Part shown: one piece after another, positions 1 to 7,877 of the stretch | Numbering within the stretch: the stretch's first letter is position 1 | Layout: each line of letters opens with the position of its first letter | Source: an uncultured Lachnospiraceae bacterium | Lineage (GTDB): Bacteria > Bacillota > Clostridia > Lachnospirales > Lachnospiraceae | Assembly (NCBI GenBank): GCA_900551115.1 | Contig: URUY01000019.1 | Location: forward strand, 5,836-69,835 | Direction of reading: 5' to 3' | DNA length: 64,000 bases | The notes under the pieces: generated by a model | What the model saw: only the letters and a program-made list of their open reading frames with translations | Database searches by the model: none | What the model was told of the DNA's origin: nothing | Translations under genes and position numbers: made by a program

Positions 1-24
1 CTAACCAAACTGAGCCACACCCCG
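1..24 (-). tRNA. tRNA-Pro, 5' end only (cut by window edge)
   Basis: Read on the minus strand, this is an acceptor arm plus D-arm start (CGGGGTGTGGCTCAG). It matches the first part of the complete tRNA-Pro(TGG) at 48365-48439 except for changes in the D loop. The rest lies outside the window, so the anticodon cannot be read and the isoacceptor is inferred. Confidence 0.75.
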
Positions 25-118
25 TGACACGAACGTTATTATATCGTGTTTTGAAAATAAAATCAAGCCCTTATTGCAATTTTTGTTGAAAATTTTCGCA
101 TAATTAGTACAATTCTTC

Positions 119-147
119 CGGCAGACCTGTTTTTACGGGGTCTGCCG
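119..147. other. 9-bp inverted repeat downstream of the AI-2E permease
   Basis: CGGCAGACC and GGTCTGCCG can form a stem with an 11-nt loop. No T-run follows on either strand, so it is not a classical intrinsic terminator. The rest of 25-209 is AT-rich and shows no gene. Confidence 0.4.
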
Positions 148-209
148 TACCTGATTAGGCCCGTTTTCCCATTTTATCACTGCTTTCTCGCTGTCTTTGC
201 TAATATATT

Positions 210-352
210 CTATTTTTCTGCAGTTCCTGCACCTGTCTCTTTTGTTATGTCCTCTTTTTTGCAATTTCTGCGTCTGTTTTTGCTGTTATGTCCTCTTTTT
301 TCACAGTTCCTGCACCTGTCTCTTCAGTTATATCCTCTTTTTTGTCTTCTTC
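210..352. repeat. 42-bp degenerate tandem repeat at the 3' end of the AI-2E permease gene
   Basis: A pyrimidine-rich block on the plus strand containing CCTCTTTTTT recurs with T-runs at 338-343, 296-301 and 255-260. Spacing is 42 bp, then 41 bp, so one base is missing between the last two units. The repeat continues past the present stop codon at 245 to about 219, and in the restored frame the next stop would be TAG at 212-210. Confidence 0.8.
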
Positions 353-1558
353 TGTCTTTTTCTGCATTTGGGAAGCACCGGCATCTGCTTTCCCGTTTGC
401 GCCTGCAAGCGGTATACCCCCTTTCTTTATTGCATTCCGGGCATTCACGCTGTCCCGAATCAGGCTGTATGCCGTTGAAACAAGCGGTATAAAACACAGC
501 ATACCCATAATGCCGAAGAGGCTGCCGCCCACGCTGACTGCCAATAAAACCCAAATGGAGGGAAGACCCACAGAACCGCCTACCACATGGGGATAAATCA
601 AATTGCCTTCTATCTGCTGTAAAACCAAAAACAGCACAATAAACCAGACTGCCTGAATGGGATCATTCATCATAATCAGAAAAGCGCCCACAACGCAGCC
701 CACAAAAGCACCCACAATAGGTATTAACGCCATAAAGGCAATCAAAACACCTATGAGCAGTGCATACGGAAACCGTAAAATAGTCATGGCAATAACAAAC
801 ATACTGCCTAAAATGACAGCCTCAATACATTGTCCCGAAATAAAATTGCTGAAGTTTTTATTTAAAAGAGTAAGCACATGCTCCGCTTTTTTATATGCTT
901 TTTCAGGCAGATAAGCTGAAAGAATACGATGCCCCTGATTGCCTAACTTTTCTTTTTGGGACAGAATATAAATAGCAAAAACAAGAGCAATAAAAGTATT
1001 GACCACTCCGCCTATAATACTGCTTGCTACGGAAAAGGCAGAGGTAAGCATACTGCTCATACCGGTGGACAGAAAGCTCCCTACATTGTTTAAAATAGAA
1101 TTCCAGTCAATCTTTATATTCTCCAATTCATGAAGCCAATCCAAAATTTCAGGATTTGTGGCTGCCAGTTTTTCCAGTTCATTAATTACCTGTCCGGCAA
1201 ATACCGGAATCTGATATCCTAACAGGACAATCGTTTCCTGCAATTTAGGCACTACGGTTCTGACAACAAAGGTTATTATGGCAATAATAAAAATAATAGA
1301 CAGTATAATGCTGATGGGGCGTTTCAGCTTTGCGGCTGATTTCCCGCGCCATTTTTTCAATATCCTGTTCTCAATGGAGCGGAGCGGAATATTCAGTACA
1401 AAGGCAATCGCACCGCCAGCCACAAATGGGCTCAAAATATTGAGTACTATCCCCAATCCGCCAAGTACATTGCTGCTGTACATAATCAGCAGGACTATCG
1501 CCGCAACAAATAAAATCAATCCTCGTATCTGTTTCATTTTTTCCTTCTCAAATCCCAT
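245..1558 (-). CDS. AI-2E transporter (PerM/YdiK) family membrane protein
   Basis: A 437-aa polytopic membrane protein of the AI-2E_transporter family (PF01594). Members range from autoinducer-2 exporters to sodium/proton antiporters, so the substrate is unknown. Hydrophobic segments lie at about 10-32 and 40-58, with a pair in the middle and a C-terminal block containing the family-like MALIPIVGAFVG stretch. I chose the ATG at 1558 because GAGGATGG lies just upstream; an in-frame start at 1585 would overlap pepD. The charged cytoplasmic tail (KKEDITEETGAG type) is made of 14-residue repeats and ends early. The last repeat lacks one A in an A-run, which shifts the frame into TAA; in the other frame about 13 more repeat residues would follow. 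It lies 10 bp after pepD and is probably cotranscribed. Confidence 0.9.
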   Translation of the reverse strand: MGFEKEKMKQIRGLILFVAAIVLLIMYSSNVLGGLGIVLNILSPFVAGGAIAFVLNIPLRSIENRILKKWRGKSAAKLKRPISIILSIIFIIAIITFVVRTVVPKLQETIVLLGYQIPVFAGQVINELEKLAATNPEILDWLHELENIKIDWNSILNNVGSFLSTGMSSMLTSAFSVASSIIGGVVNTFIALVFAIYILSQKEKLGNQGHRILSAYLPEKAYKKAEHVLTLLNKNFSNFISGQCIEAVILGSMFVIAMTILRFPYALLIGVLIAFMALIPIVGAFVGCVVGAFLIMMNDPIQAVWFIVLFLVLQQIEGNLIYPHVVGGSVGLPSIWVLLAVSVGGSLFGIMGMLCFIPLVSTAYSLIRDSVNARNAIKKGGIPLAGANGKADAGASQMQKKTEEDKKEDITEETGAGTVKKEDITAKTDAEIAKKRT

Positions 1559-1568
1559 GTAGCCATCC

Positions 1569-3023
1569 TCACTCTTTCGTTGCAATCAGTTTTACCAAAT
1601 ACTCCCATACTCTCGCTGTGGAAGAAATGCTTAAAGTTTCCTCTGTCGTATGAATATTTTCCATATCCGGCCCAAAAGAAATACAGTCAAGTCCTTCCAG
1701 TTTTGCTGCCAGTATGCCACACTCCAGCCCTGCATGAATCGCTTCCAGCCTGGGTTTTTCTCCATACATTTCTTCGTAAATGCGTACCATCTTATCACGA
1801 AGGGGGGAATCCACCCGGTATGCCCATCCCGGATAGTCGCCGGATACAGAAAAGCTGCCGCCTGCAAGCACCGTCACAGCGCCGACTTTAGTTATCAATG
1901 CCTGCTTTGCACTTTCCACACAGCTTCTGACTGAAAATTCACAACAAAGCTCCTGATTCTCTTCCTCATATTTCATAATACCCAGATTCAGAGAGGTTTC
2001 TACCAGTCCCGGCACATCAGCACTCATTGCCTGCACACCGTCAGGCAGGGCCAGCAGATACGCTGCCGCCTGCGCCGTACTCTCTGCATCAACACAGACT
2101 GCCTCTTCCTCCTCCGAAAACGCTGCCGTTATCTGAAAGTCCGGATCCTTGGAGGAAAGCTCTGCTTTGATATCTTCCTCCAGCTTTAAAAGCGTTTCCT
2201 TAAAGACTGCCTCCTTATCTGCATCAAACAGCACAACAGCTACCGTGTGTCTGGGTATGGCATTATCCGCCAGTCCGCCTTCCACAGATTTCAGATACAA
2301 CGGCATACGGCCCGTCAGTTCAAAAATAAGTCTGCCCATTATGCAGTTGGCATTGCCGCGCTCCTTATGGATTTCTCCGCCGGAATGACCGCCTAAAAGC
2401 CCTTTCACACTGATACGGCAAAAGCGGCCTTTCCTTTTACATATCGAAAGCGGCAGATAACAGTTCATTCTGGCGCCGCCTGCACAGCTTGTTAAGAAAA
2501 TCCCCTCCTCTTCGGAGTCCAGATTCAGCATTCTCTTGCCGGTAAGGGAGGACAGATCAATACCCCTGGCACCGTCCATACCCACCTCTTCATCCACAGT
2601 AATCACTACCTCCAGCTTCGGATGGGGTAAGTCATCAGCATCCAAAAGAGCCAGCGCGTAGGCAACGGCAATCCCGTCATCTCCTCCCAGGCTGGTACCC
2701 TCTGCATATATTTTATCTCCCTCTGTCTTTAAGATAAGCCCGTCCTTTTCCATATCAATGGCAGAGCCCGGCTTTTTTACTGCCACCATATCCATGTGGC
2801 CCTGCAAAATAACTGCCGGCTCCTCTTCATATCCGGCAGTTGCCGGCTTTATAATAATAACGTTTTTCAAATCGTCCTGTATATAAAAAAGCTTCCGCGC
2901 CTTTGCAAAATCCACCAGATAATCGCTAATCTGCGATATATTGCCGGAACCATGCGGAATCCCGCAAATCTCTTCAAAAAAGTGGAATACTCTTTCCGGC
3001 TGTAAGCCTGTCAGTGCGCCCAT
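1569..3023 (-). CDS. pepD: PepD-type aminoacyl-histidine (Xaa-His) dipeptidase, M20 family
   Basis: A 484-aa cytosolic metallopeptidase that hydrolyses dipeptides. Dinuclear zinc-site motifs are visible in order: GHMDMV near residue 75, SLGGDDGIA near 110, DEEVGMDGA near 145 and LNLDSEEEG soon after, followed by the dimerisation (lid) domain and a C-terminal catalytic half with HAGLECG. Length and motif order match the cytosol nonspecific dipeptidase PepD family. The ATG at 3023 is chosen because GAGAGG lies 7 nt upstream; a longer reading frame reaches 3071 without a ribosome-binding site. The AI-2E permease gene follows within 10 bp. Confidence 0.95.
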   Translation of the reverse strand: MGALTGLQPERVFHFFEEICGIPHGSGNISQISDYLVDFAKARKLFYIQDDLKNVIIIKPATAGYEEEPAVILQGHMDMVAVKKPGSAIDMEKDGLILKTEGDKIYAEGTSLGGDDGIAVAYALALLDADDLPHPKLEVVITVDEEVGMDGARGIDLSSLTGKRMLNLDSEEEGIFLTSCAGGARMNCYLPLSICKRKGRFCRISVKGLLGGHSGGEIHKERGNANCIMGRLIFELTGRMPLYLKSVEGGLADNAIPRHTVAVVLFDADKEAVFKETLLKLEEDIKAELSSKDPDFQITAAFSEEEEAVCVDAESTAQAAAYLLALPDGVQAMSADVPGLVETSLNLGIMKYEEENQELCCEFSVRSCVESAKQALITKVGAVTVLAGGSFSVSGDYPGWAYRVDSPLRDKMVRIYEEMYGEKPRLEAIHAGLECGILAAKLEGLDCISFGPDMENIHTTEETLSISSTARVWEYLVKLIATKE

Positions 3024-3191
3024 ATCTATACCTCTCATCCTTTTCTTATAGAGAAAAAGCGCCGCAACCACGACGCTTTTATAATATTCTCATGTTATTA
3101 ATTATAGTTACCATAAAAAACCATGTCAATAGCACACACGTTAAAATTACATAAATTTTTCTTAAGAGAGCTTTCATCGATGTACCGGACA

Positions 3192-3665
3192 TCAGTTAAT
3201 TCTGCCGCAGGCTATCTTTATCCCGGAATTGCCGGACGGCTGGGTTTTGAAATCATCAGGCATGTCATGAATTACAACCGTTCTTCCCGCCACCTCACCC
3301 GGCAAAAAACGCTCTGTAAAAAAGGCGCTCCATGCAAGTCCTCTGTTGCCGAACAATACAGGCATATCTCCTACATGCAGCGGATGTTCTTTCCCATAGG
3401 GATTAAAATGGTTCTTGGTATCTTTAAACGGATCTTCTGCGTCTCCTGTGCATGAAAACCCCTCATGTATATGGAATCCGAAAATATTGCTTTCCGTCTG
3501 CGGCAGCCCTGCAATATCTGCCACTACTACAGTCCCTTTTCTGAATCTGTAAAAAAGCACCATACCTTCTATCTGCGGATATGCATTGCTTCCGTTTATC
3601 TGTGCATAACGCTCAGGCGCTCCGGTAAAAACAGGATAAACCGCTCCGGACAACATTTCATACAA
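3192..3665 (-). CDS. sodC: Cu/Zn superoxide dismutase-like protein without signal peptide
   Basis: A 157-aa protein with the SodC fold signatures. FGFHIHEG carries two copper His ligands; NHFNPYGKEHPLHVGD carries the bridging His, two zinc His and the zinc Asp; TVVIHDMPDD carries the last copper His; GNSGIKIACG follows. The two disulfide Cys (in FSCTG and IACG) are present. All metal ligands therefore seem intact, although the zinc loop is shorter than in the human enzyme. There is no signal peptide, so it is probably cytoplasmic, unlike most bacterial SodC. The start is TTG at 3665, 10 nt after GGAGG; the next ATG, nine bases downstream, is too far. It lies downstream of rplT with a 12-bp inverted repeat between them. 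Confidence 0.85.
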   Translation of the reverse strand: MYEMLSGAVYPVFTGAPERYAQINGSNAYPQIEGMVLFYRFRKGTVVVADIAGLPQTESNIFGFHIHEGFSCTGDAEDPFKDTKNHFNPYGKEHPLHVGDMPVLFGNRGLAWSAFFTERFLPGEVAGRTVVIHDMPDDFKTQPSGNSGIKIACGRIN

Positions 3666-3686
3666 AATAAAAGCACCTCCCTGAAC

Positions 3687-3717
3687 AATAGAATATTCAA
3701 CTTTGGAATATTCTATT
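3687..3717. other. perfect 12-bp inverted repeat between rplT and sodC
   Basis: AATAGAATATTC and GAATATTCTATT flank a 7-nt loop immediately upstream of the sodC ribosome-binding site. No T-run follows on the minus strand. It may be an operator, an mRNA structure controlling sodC, or a processing site after the ribosomal operon. Confidence 0.5.
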
Positions 3718-3742
3718 CGGGGAAGCGCTACATGTGCATGTC

Positions 3743-4099
3743 TTATGCCACCTGTGCTTTCGCAAGCTCTGCTAAAGACTTAAAGCCTTCTGCATCGTTT
3801 ACTGCCATTTCAGCAAGCATCTTTCTGTTCATATCAACACCTGCCAGCTTAAGGCCATACATAAATTTGCTGTAAGATAAGCCGTTCATTCTTGCTGCCG
3901 CATTGATACGGGCAATCCAAAGCTGTCTGAACTGACGCTTTCTCTCTTTTCTGCCTGCATAAGAGCTTGTTAATGCACGCATAACAGACTGCTTTGCTAC
4001 TCTGTACTGTTTGCTTCTTGCTCCTCTGTAGCCTTTTGCAAGCTTTAATACTCTATTGTGTTTTTTTCTAGCGTTCATGCCGCCTTTAATTCTTGCCAT
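3743..4099 (-). CDS. rplT: 50S ribosomal protein L20
   Basis: A 118-aa basic protein beginning MARIKGGMNARKKHNRVLK, the standard L20 N-terminal extension, with the typical RKRQFRQLWIARINAA block in the middle. It binds 23S rRNA early in large-subunit assembly. It is the third gene of infC-rpmI-rplT, 22 bp after rpmI. In low-GC Gram-positives L20 represses this operon by acting on the leader RNA; the leader described at 4876-5078 fits this. Confidence 0.99.
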   Translation of the reverse strand: MARIKGGMNARKKHNRVLKLAKGYRGARSKQYRVAKQSVMRALTSSYAGRKERKRQFRQLWIARINAAARMNGLSYSKFMYGLKLAGVDMNRKMLAEMAVNDAEGFKSLAELAKAQVA

Positions 4100-4121
4100 G
4101 TCTCATTCTCCTCCTTACCGA

Positions 4122-4319
4122 TTATAAATATGGTAAAATTTTCTTCATATTCTTTACATTGGTTGCATCTGTCATAGCAGCCTGTCTCAGATTACGTTTT
4201 CTCTTGGTAGATTTCTTGGTCAAGATATGGCGCTTATACGCTTTGCTTCTTTTTAATTTACCTGTTCCTGTTACTTTAAAACGCTTAGCTGCTGCTCTGC
4301 TTGTCTTCATTTTTGGCAT
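4122..4319 (-). CDS. rpmI: 50S ribosomal protein L35
   Basis: A 65-aa protein starting MPKMKTSRAAAKRFKVTGTG, full length and typical for bacterial L35, rich in Lys and Arg. A large-subunit ribosomal protein. It lies between infC (46 bp upstream) and rplT (22 bp downstream) in the conserved order, with GGAGGAAC upstream of the start. Confidence 0.99.
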   Translation of the reverse strand: MPKMKTSRAAAKRFKVTGTGKLKRSKAYKRHILTKKSTKRKRNLRQAAMTDATNVKNMKKILPYL

Positions 4320-4365
4320 AACGAGTTCCTCCTAAACTTTCTTTGCTTAATCTATTTTAACTGCG

Positions 4366-4875
4366 CTAACTACGCTTTTCAGTTAAAAACATTGTCATGC
4401 TTCTGCCTTCTACCTTAGGTGCCTTTTCTACAATTGCCACATCTGACAGATTTGCCGCAAAATCATCAAGAATATGCTTGCTGCTGCTCATGTGTGCCAT
4501 CTCACGGCCTCTGAATCTCAAGGTAATCTTTACCTTATCACCCTTTGATAAAAACTTTCTTGCGGCATTTACCTTGGTGTTAAGGTCGTTGGTATCAATA
4601 TTGGGAGAAAGTCTGATTTCCTTCACATCGATAACCTTCTGTTTTTTCTTGGCTTCTTTTTCTTTTCTGGTCTGCTCATACTTGAACTTACCATAATCCA
4701 CAATCTTACATACAGGTGGTTTTGCTGTCGGGGCAATCTTTACCAGGTCAAGTCCTGCTTCCTCTGCCAGTTTCTGTGCTTCTTTGGCGGACATAACGCC
4801 TAACTGCTCTCCGCCCTCGCCAATGAGACGTATTTCTTTGTCTCTAATCTGTTCGTTAATCATTAAATCGCTAAT
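4366..4875 (-). CDS. infC: translation initiation factor IF-3, predicted ATT start
   Basis: A 169-aa IF-3 that binds the 30S subunit and proofreads start codon and initiator tRNA. The N-domain begins ISDLMINEQIRDKEIRLI; the C-domain carries VKITLRFRGREMAH. The best ribosome-binding site, GGAGGG, lies 7 nt before an ATT codon at 4875. The only upstream ATG (4890) overlaps that GGAGGG, so it cannot use it. An ATT start matches E. coli and Bacillus infC, where IF-3 limits its own translation by rejecting the non-canonical start. A predicted attenuator hairpin lies just upstream (4905-4929). The ATT start is inference from Shine-Dalgarno spacing; the ATG at 4848 (MINEQIR) is a less likely alternative. 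Confidence 0.95.
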   Translation of the reverse strand: MSDLMINEQIRDKEIRLIGEGGEQLGVMSAKEAQKLAEEAGLDLVKIAPTAKPPVCKIVDYGKFKYEQTRKEKEAKKKQKVIDVKEIRLSPNIDTNDLNTKVNAARKFLSKGDKVKITLRFRGREMAHMSSSKHILDDFAANLSDVAIVEKAPKVEGRSMTMFLTEKRS

Positions 4876-5078
4876 GGCTGTACCCTCCATAAAGAAAATA
4901 AAAAAAGTGGATAGCATAACTATCCACTTAATAATCCGCACCGTGCAGCATCATCGCTTAGAAAAGTTTATCGATACTGCGTGCAGCCCGAAGGCCTCTG
5001 ACTATTAACACTTACGAGCTTACCTGCTGTAAGGTGAGAGTGGATACTCTGCTTTATTGTTCCGTGTTCTTCACACGC
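4876..5078 (-). promoter_or_regulatory. infC operon leader with terminator/antiterminator switch (L20-leader type)
   Basis: The transcript leader is about 200 nt. Just before the infC ribosome-binding site is an intrinsic terminator: AAGTGGATAG (4929-4920), loop TTATG, CTATCCACTT (4914-4905), then a T-rich tract at 4907-4897. Near the 5' end the transcript contains TATCCACT (5046-5039), complementary to the 5' arm of the terminator (AGTGGATA, 4928-4921). The two pairings exclude each other, which is the layout of an attenuator. The analogous Bacillus subtilis leader responds to L20; direct control by L20 here is inference. Confidence 0.75.
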
Positions 5079-5084
5079 TTAAAT

Positions 5085-5113
5085 AGAATACCACACTCTC
5101 ACTGCATTGTCAA
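5085..5113 (-). promoter_or_regulatory. sigma-A promoter of infC-rpmI-rplT
   Basis: On the minus strand: TTGACA (5113-5108), a 17-nt spacer and TATTCT (5090-5085). Transcription should start near 5078 and give the leader described above. Confidence 0.75.
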
Positions 5114-5145
5114 CAGTTTTATTCTTGATTCTCATATACTATTTC

Positions 5146-5661
5146 TCATTGATTTTCATAAAGATAAAGCTGGATTCTGTTTTGCAGCACCTTTCCCACT
5201 TCCTCAGCACTTTTTTCCCCTAAAAAGCAGCTTTCAAGCTCCTCTTCCAGCACAGCGCTGATACTTTCCGGCAAAGAAGGATACGGCACACTGTTTTCGT
5301 ACAATGCAAGAAACTTTTCTTTTACCGTTTCCGCATCTACCGGAATTGTAAAAGCTTCTCCGTCCACCCTGTAAGTTATTTCTGCCTCAAGCGCATTAAG
5401 CTGTTCTTCAAAAACATCCCTGCGTACACTAAGACCAACCGCCTCCACCATTCCTTTTTGCGCTTCATAGCTAAACAGCGACTCCAAAAACAGAAAAGCG
5501 CCTTCTTTTTCCTCTTCTAAAGCAGTAGCTCTTACAGCAAGCGGTGACGATGCTGTCATATAATGCCTCGAACCGTTTACACCCGGAAAACCTATATAAT
5601 TGGCTTCCTCACCTAGTATGGTATCATATACCATTATACAAAAAGACATTCGTATAGTCAA
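5146..5661 (-). pseudogene. C-terminal remnant of an ABC sugar-binding protein
   Basis: An open frame of up to 171 codons that resembles only the last third of Lachnospiraceae extracellular solute-binding proteins. It reads YIGFPGVNGSRHYMTASSPL, then a hinge helix (GAFLFLESLFSYEAQKGM), then a tail with EKSAEEVGKVLQNRIQLYL, which is typical of the C-terminal end of these lipoproteins. There is no signal peptide or lipobox, no convincing ribosome-binding site and no adjacent permease gene. The upstream 130 bp do not continue the frame. I read it as the leftover of a deleted transporter. The family assignment is from recall of conserved C-terminal phrases and should be checked by search. Confidence 0.65.
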
Positions 5662-5798
5662 TCTTTTTTTGCTATTGTAACCTACCTATAGCAGCTTATC
5701 CTGCCGTTTAGCCTATATCTGCTTAAAACCTATCCTCCCCTTTGTTTTATGGCTGCTATAACAAATAAAACGGAAGTCTTTTGATGCGGTTAAAAAAT

Positions 5799-5820
5799 GC
5801 CGGAGAATTTCTTCTCCGGC
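5799..5820 (-). terminator. intrinsic terminator after the BlaR1-like gene
   Basis: GCCGGAGAA/TTCTCCGGC with a 4-nt loop, followed on the minus strand by TTTTTT. It ends the blaI-blaR1 transcript. The remaining 5662-5798 holds no gene that I can support. Confidence 0.85.
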
Positions 5821-5870
5821 ACAGCTTTTGCTTTCTTGTATTACTTTTTAAACCTTCCTTTAATACTTTC

Positions 5871-7202
5871 TCAGTGAGGACAAGGCGCATACGAAACCGT
5901 AGAAACCAACCCACCCTTTATCACCAGCCTGCACTTCATACAGCGCTGTGCCTCATAGGTATATACGGTACAGCTTCCGTCCGCATGTTCTGCATGCTCC
6001 TGCAATGTGCCGGAAACAAAATAATGTGTACAGGACATATATGTCTCTATCCCATCCTCCACCGGATAAATATTTCCTTCTTCGTCCACAAACTGCATGT
6101 CGTATAAGATTACGATGTCTGCGTCATATTCGCTCTTCATACCGTCCGGCACAAAGATACACTCTTTTTCCTCACCGGGTGTATAAAACTCTTCCGCAGA
6201 GGTGCCTTCACCCTTCTCCACCCTGTCTACCTGAGGATAAGCAAATACCGTAAGAGAATTGGCAAATATCATTACTGACATCAATATCCCTGACAATAGC
6301 TTCGCTTTTCTTGACCTGTTTGTTCTTATCATAATCAGTTTTATCCTTTCTTCCGCTCTTCTGCCCTTACCTGACAGCATAGCCGCAAAAACATTGTTCC
6401 TGTCATGTTTTGACGGCACCGATACTTCATTTGCAATCAGCCTTGCATAGCATGTCCTGGCCTCCGATGTCTGCTTTTCCACCAGCCGCTCATCACAGGA
6501 CAGCTCACATATTATTTCAGCCTTTGTCTTCATCATATATACCAGCGGATTGAACCAATGTATACAGATTGCCAGTCCCGTCAGCTTTTTTATTAATACG
6601 TCATTACGCCTGATATGTATTGCTTCATGCCGCAGTATCATCTCTTTTGAGCTTAATGTTGCTTTATTGTTTATAAAAATAACGGGAACAAATACTCTGA
6701 TTGTAAAGGGGGATATGCCATCGGCGCATTCATACAACCGGATTTTCCGATGAATACCGTATTCCTTACGGATTCGTTCCATCAGCTCCAGAGTATGCGC
6801 ATCCGTTACTCGCGGATTCATTGTAAGGAGCCTCTTTTCGTTTATAAAATCTCTGACCATCCTTACGGTCAGTATCAGGGCTGCCACTAATATCCAAATA
6901 CAAAAAACCATTTGCATGACCTTGTAATCAGAATTTCTGTAGACATCTGTACCGGTATCCCACTCCATATACTGCATATGTACAACCCCGGGCTTTGCGT
7001 GAAACGATGCGGGCAAATAATTCAGCACATCTCTGTAAAACGCTGCAAGTCCCATTAATGGAAACAGATAAAAAAACAGCACTGCTTTCTGCATCAGATA
7101 TCTGTTCTGTTCTGACACATATTTTTTGTCGACTTTATCGAACAGCAGGCAAAACAAAAACATCACACTGCCGGATAAACCCATAGTAAAAATATACTCC
7201 AT
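5871..7202 (-). CDS. BlaR1/MecR1-type M56 membrane metallopeptidase
   Basis: A 443-aa membrane protein with four predicted membrane segments (about 5-20, 37-55, 95-113 and near 300) and a cytoplasmic zinc protease domain with HEAIHIRRND (HExxH) and LSCDERLV. In this family the protease, when activated, leads to removal of the BlaI/MecI repressor. The extracellular part after the last membrane segment is only about 120 residues and lacks the penicillin-binding sensor domain of true BlaR1. Its tail instead has paired Cys/His (CTHYF, DGSC, CMKC, CPH), resembling a metal-binding ribbon. The signal is therefore probably not a beta-lactam. It follows the BlaI-like gene by 46 bp. Confidence 0.88.
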   Translation of the reverse strand: MEYIFTMGLSGSVMFLFCLLFDKVDKKYVSEQNRYLMQKAVLFFYLFPLMGLAAFYRDVLNYLPASFHAKPGVVHMQYMEWDTGTDVYRNSDYKVMQMVFCIWILVAALILTVRMVRDFINEKRLLTMNPRVTDAHTLELMERIRKEYGIHRKIRLYECADGISPFTIRVFVPVIFINNKATLSSKEMILRHEAIHIRRNDVLIKKLTGLAICIHWFNPLVYMMKTKAEIICELSCDERLVEKQTSEARTCYARLIANEVSVPSKHDRNNVFAAMLSGKGRRAEERIKLIMIRTNRSRKAKLLSGILMSVMIFANSLTVFAYPQVDRVEKGEGTSAEEFYTPGEEKECIFVPDGMKSEYDADIVILYDMQFVDEEGNIYPVEDGIETYMSCTHYFVSGTLQEHAEHADGSCTVYTYEAQRCMKCRLVIKGGLVSTVSYAPCPH

Positions 7203-7248
7203 TATCCCCCCTACACTGAATTTATCTTTTGCTCATTAAAGCCAACCT

Positions 7249-7620
7249 TCATTTATTGCTTAATTCTTCAATTAATTTATTCAGTTCCTCGGCGTCCGAT
7301 TCCTCAATATGGTCATTTCCTGACAAAGCTGCGCAGAAGTTGCCAAGCTTTCCGCCATACATAGTATCCAGTATTTCTTTGGTGTACAGGTGCAGATATT
7401 CTGCTTTTGTACAGCTTGTTGCAACAAAAGCTCTCTTGCGAAGCACCAGCTGCTTTTCTTCCAGTCTCACCAAAAGTGTATTAAGAGTCTGCCTTTTCCA
7501 ATTTTTCCCTTTTTCATTAAATATGTCTAAAAGGTCTCTTGTCAGAATATAGTCTCCCTTTTCCCATAATACTTCCATAATTTCATATTCTGTAGCCGCT
7601 AATTGATATTTTCTTTTCAT
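7249..7620 (-). CDS. BlaI/MecI/CopY-family transcriptional repressor
   Basis: A 123-aa winged-helix repressor: AATEYEIMEVLWEKGDYI, then the recognition region RQTLNTLLVRLEEKQLVLRK, then the dimerisation helices with the YLHLYTKEILD stretch. Family members bind TACA/TGTA-type operators and are inactivated by the partner M56 protease encoded immediately downstream. GAAGGAAAC precedes the ATG. Upstream, a TAC...GTA sequence (minus-strand TACAAATCAAAGTA, about 7643-7656) could be the operator, but symmetry is poor. The pair probably controls itself and unlinked targets, since no resistance gene is adjacent. Confidence 0.92.
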   Translation of the reverse strand: MKRKYQLAATEYEIMEVLWEKGDYILTRDLLDIFNEKGKNWKRQTLNTLLVRLEEKQLVLRKRAFVATSCTKAEYLHLYTKEILDTMYGGKLGNFCAALSGNDHIEESDAEELNKLIEELSNK

Positions 7621-7772
7621 GTTTCCTTCACCATACCCTTTTTATACTTTGATTTGTATTACTGCCTACATGGAACAGTTTAAAATATTTTTATCCATAT
7701 GTCAACAAATCTGCATCAATGATTGCTTTTTAGGCATAGAAATTTTTAGAAATTTTAGGAATTATTTATAAC

Positions 7773-7801
7773 TTGTCAGTAATACACCCATGTGCTATAA
7801 T
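7773..7801 (+). promoter_or_regulatory. promoter of the 153-aa unknown gene
   Basis: TTGTCA (7773-7778), a 17-nt spacer and TATAAT (7796-7801). Transcription would start near 7808, 70 nt before the chosen start codon. It marks the beginning of the plus-strand island. Confidence 0.7.
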
Positions 7802-7877
7802 GCACCCATGCGGACACGCAACATTCATGGCTGATGCAGCCGTCCGCTATACAACACAGAAGAGAGGGTATCGTAAA

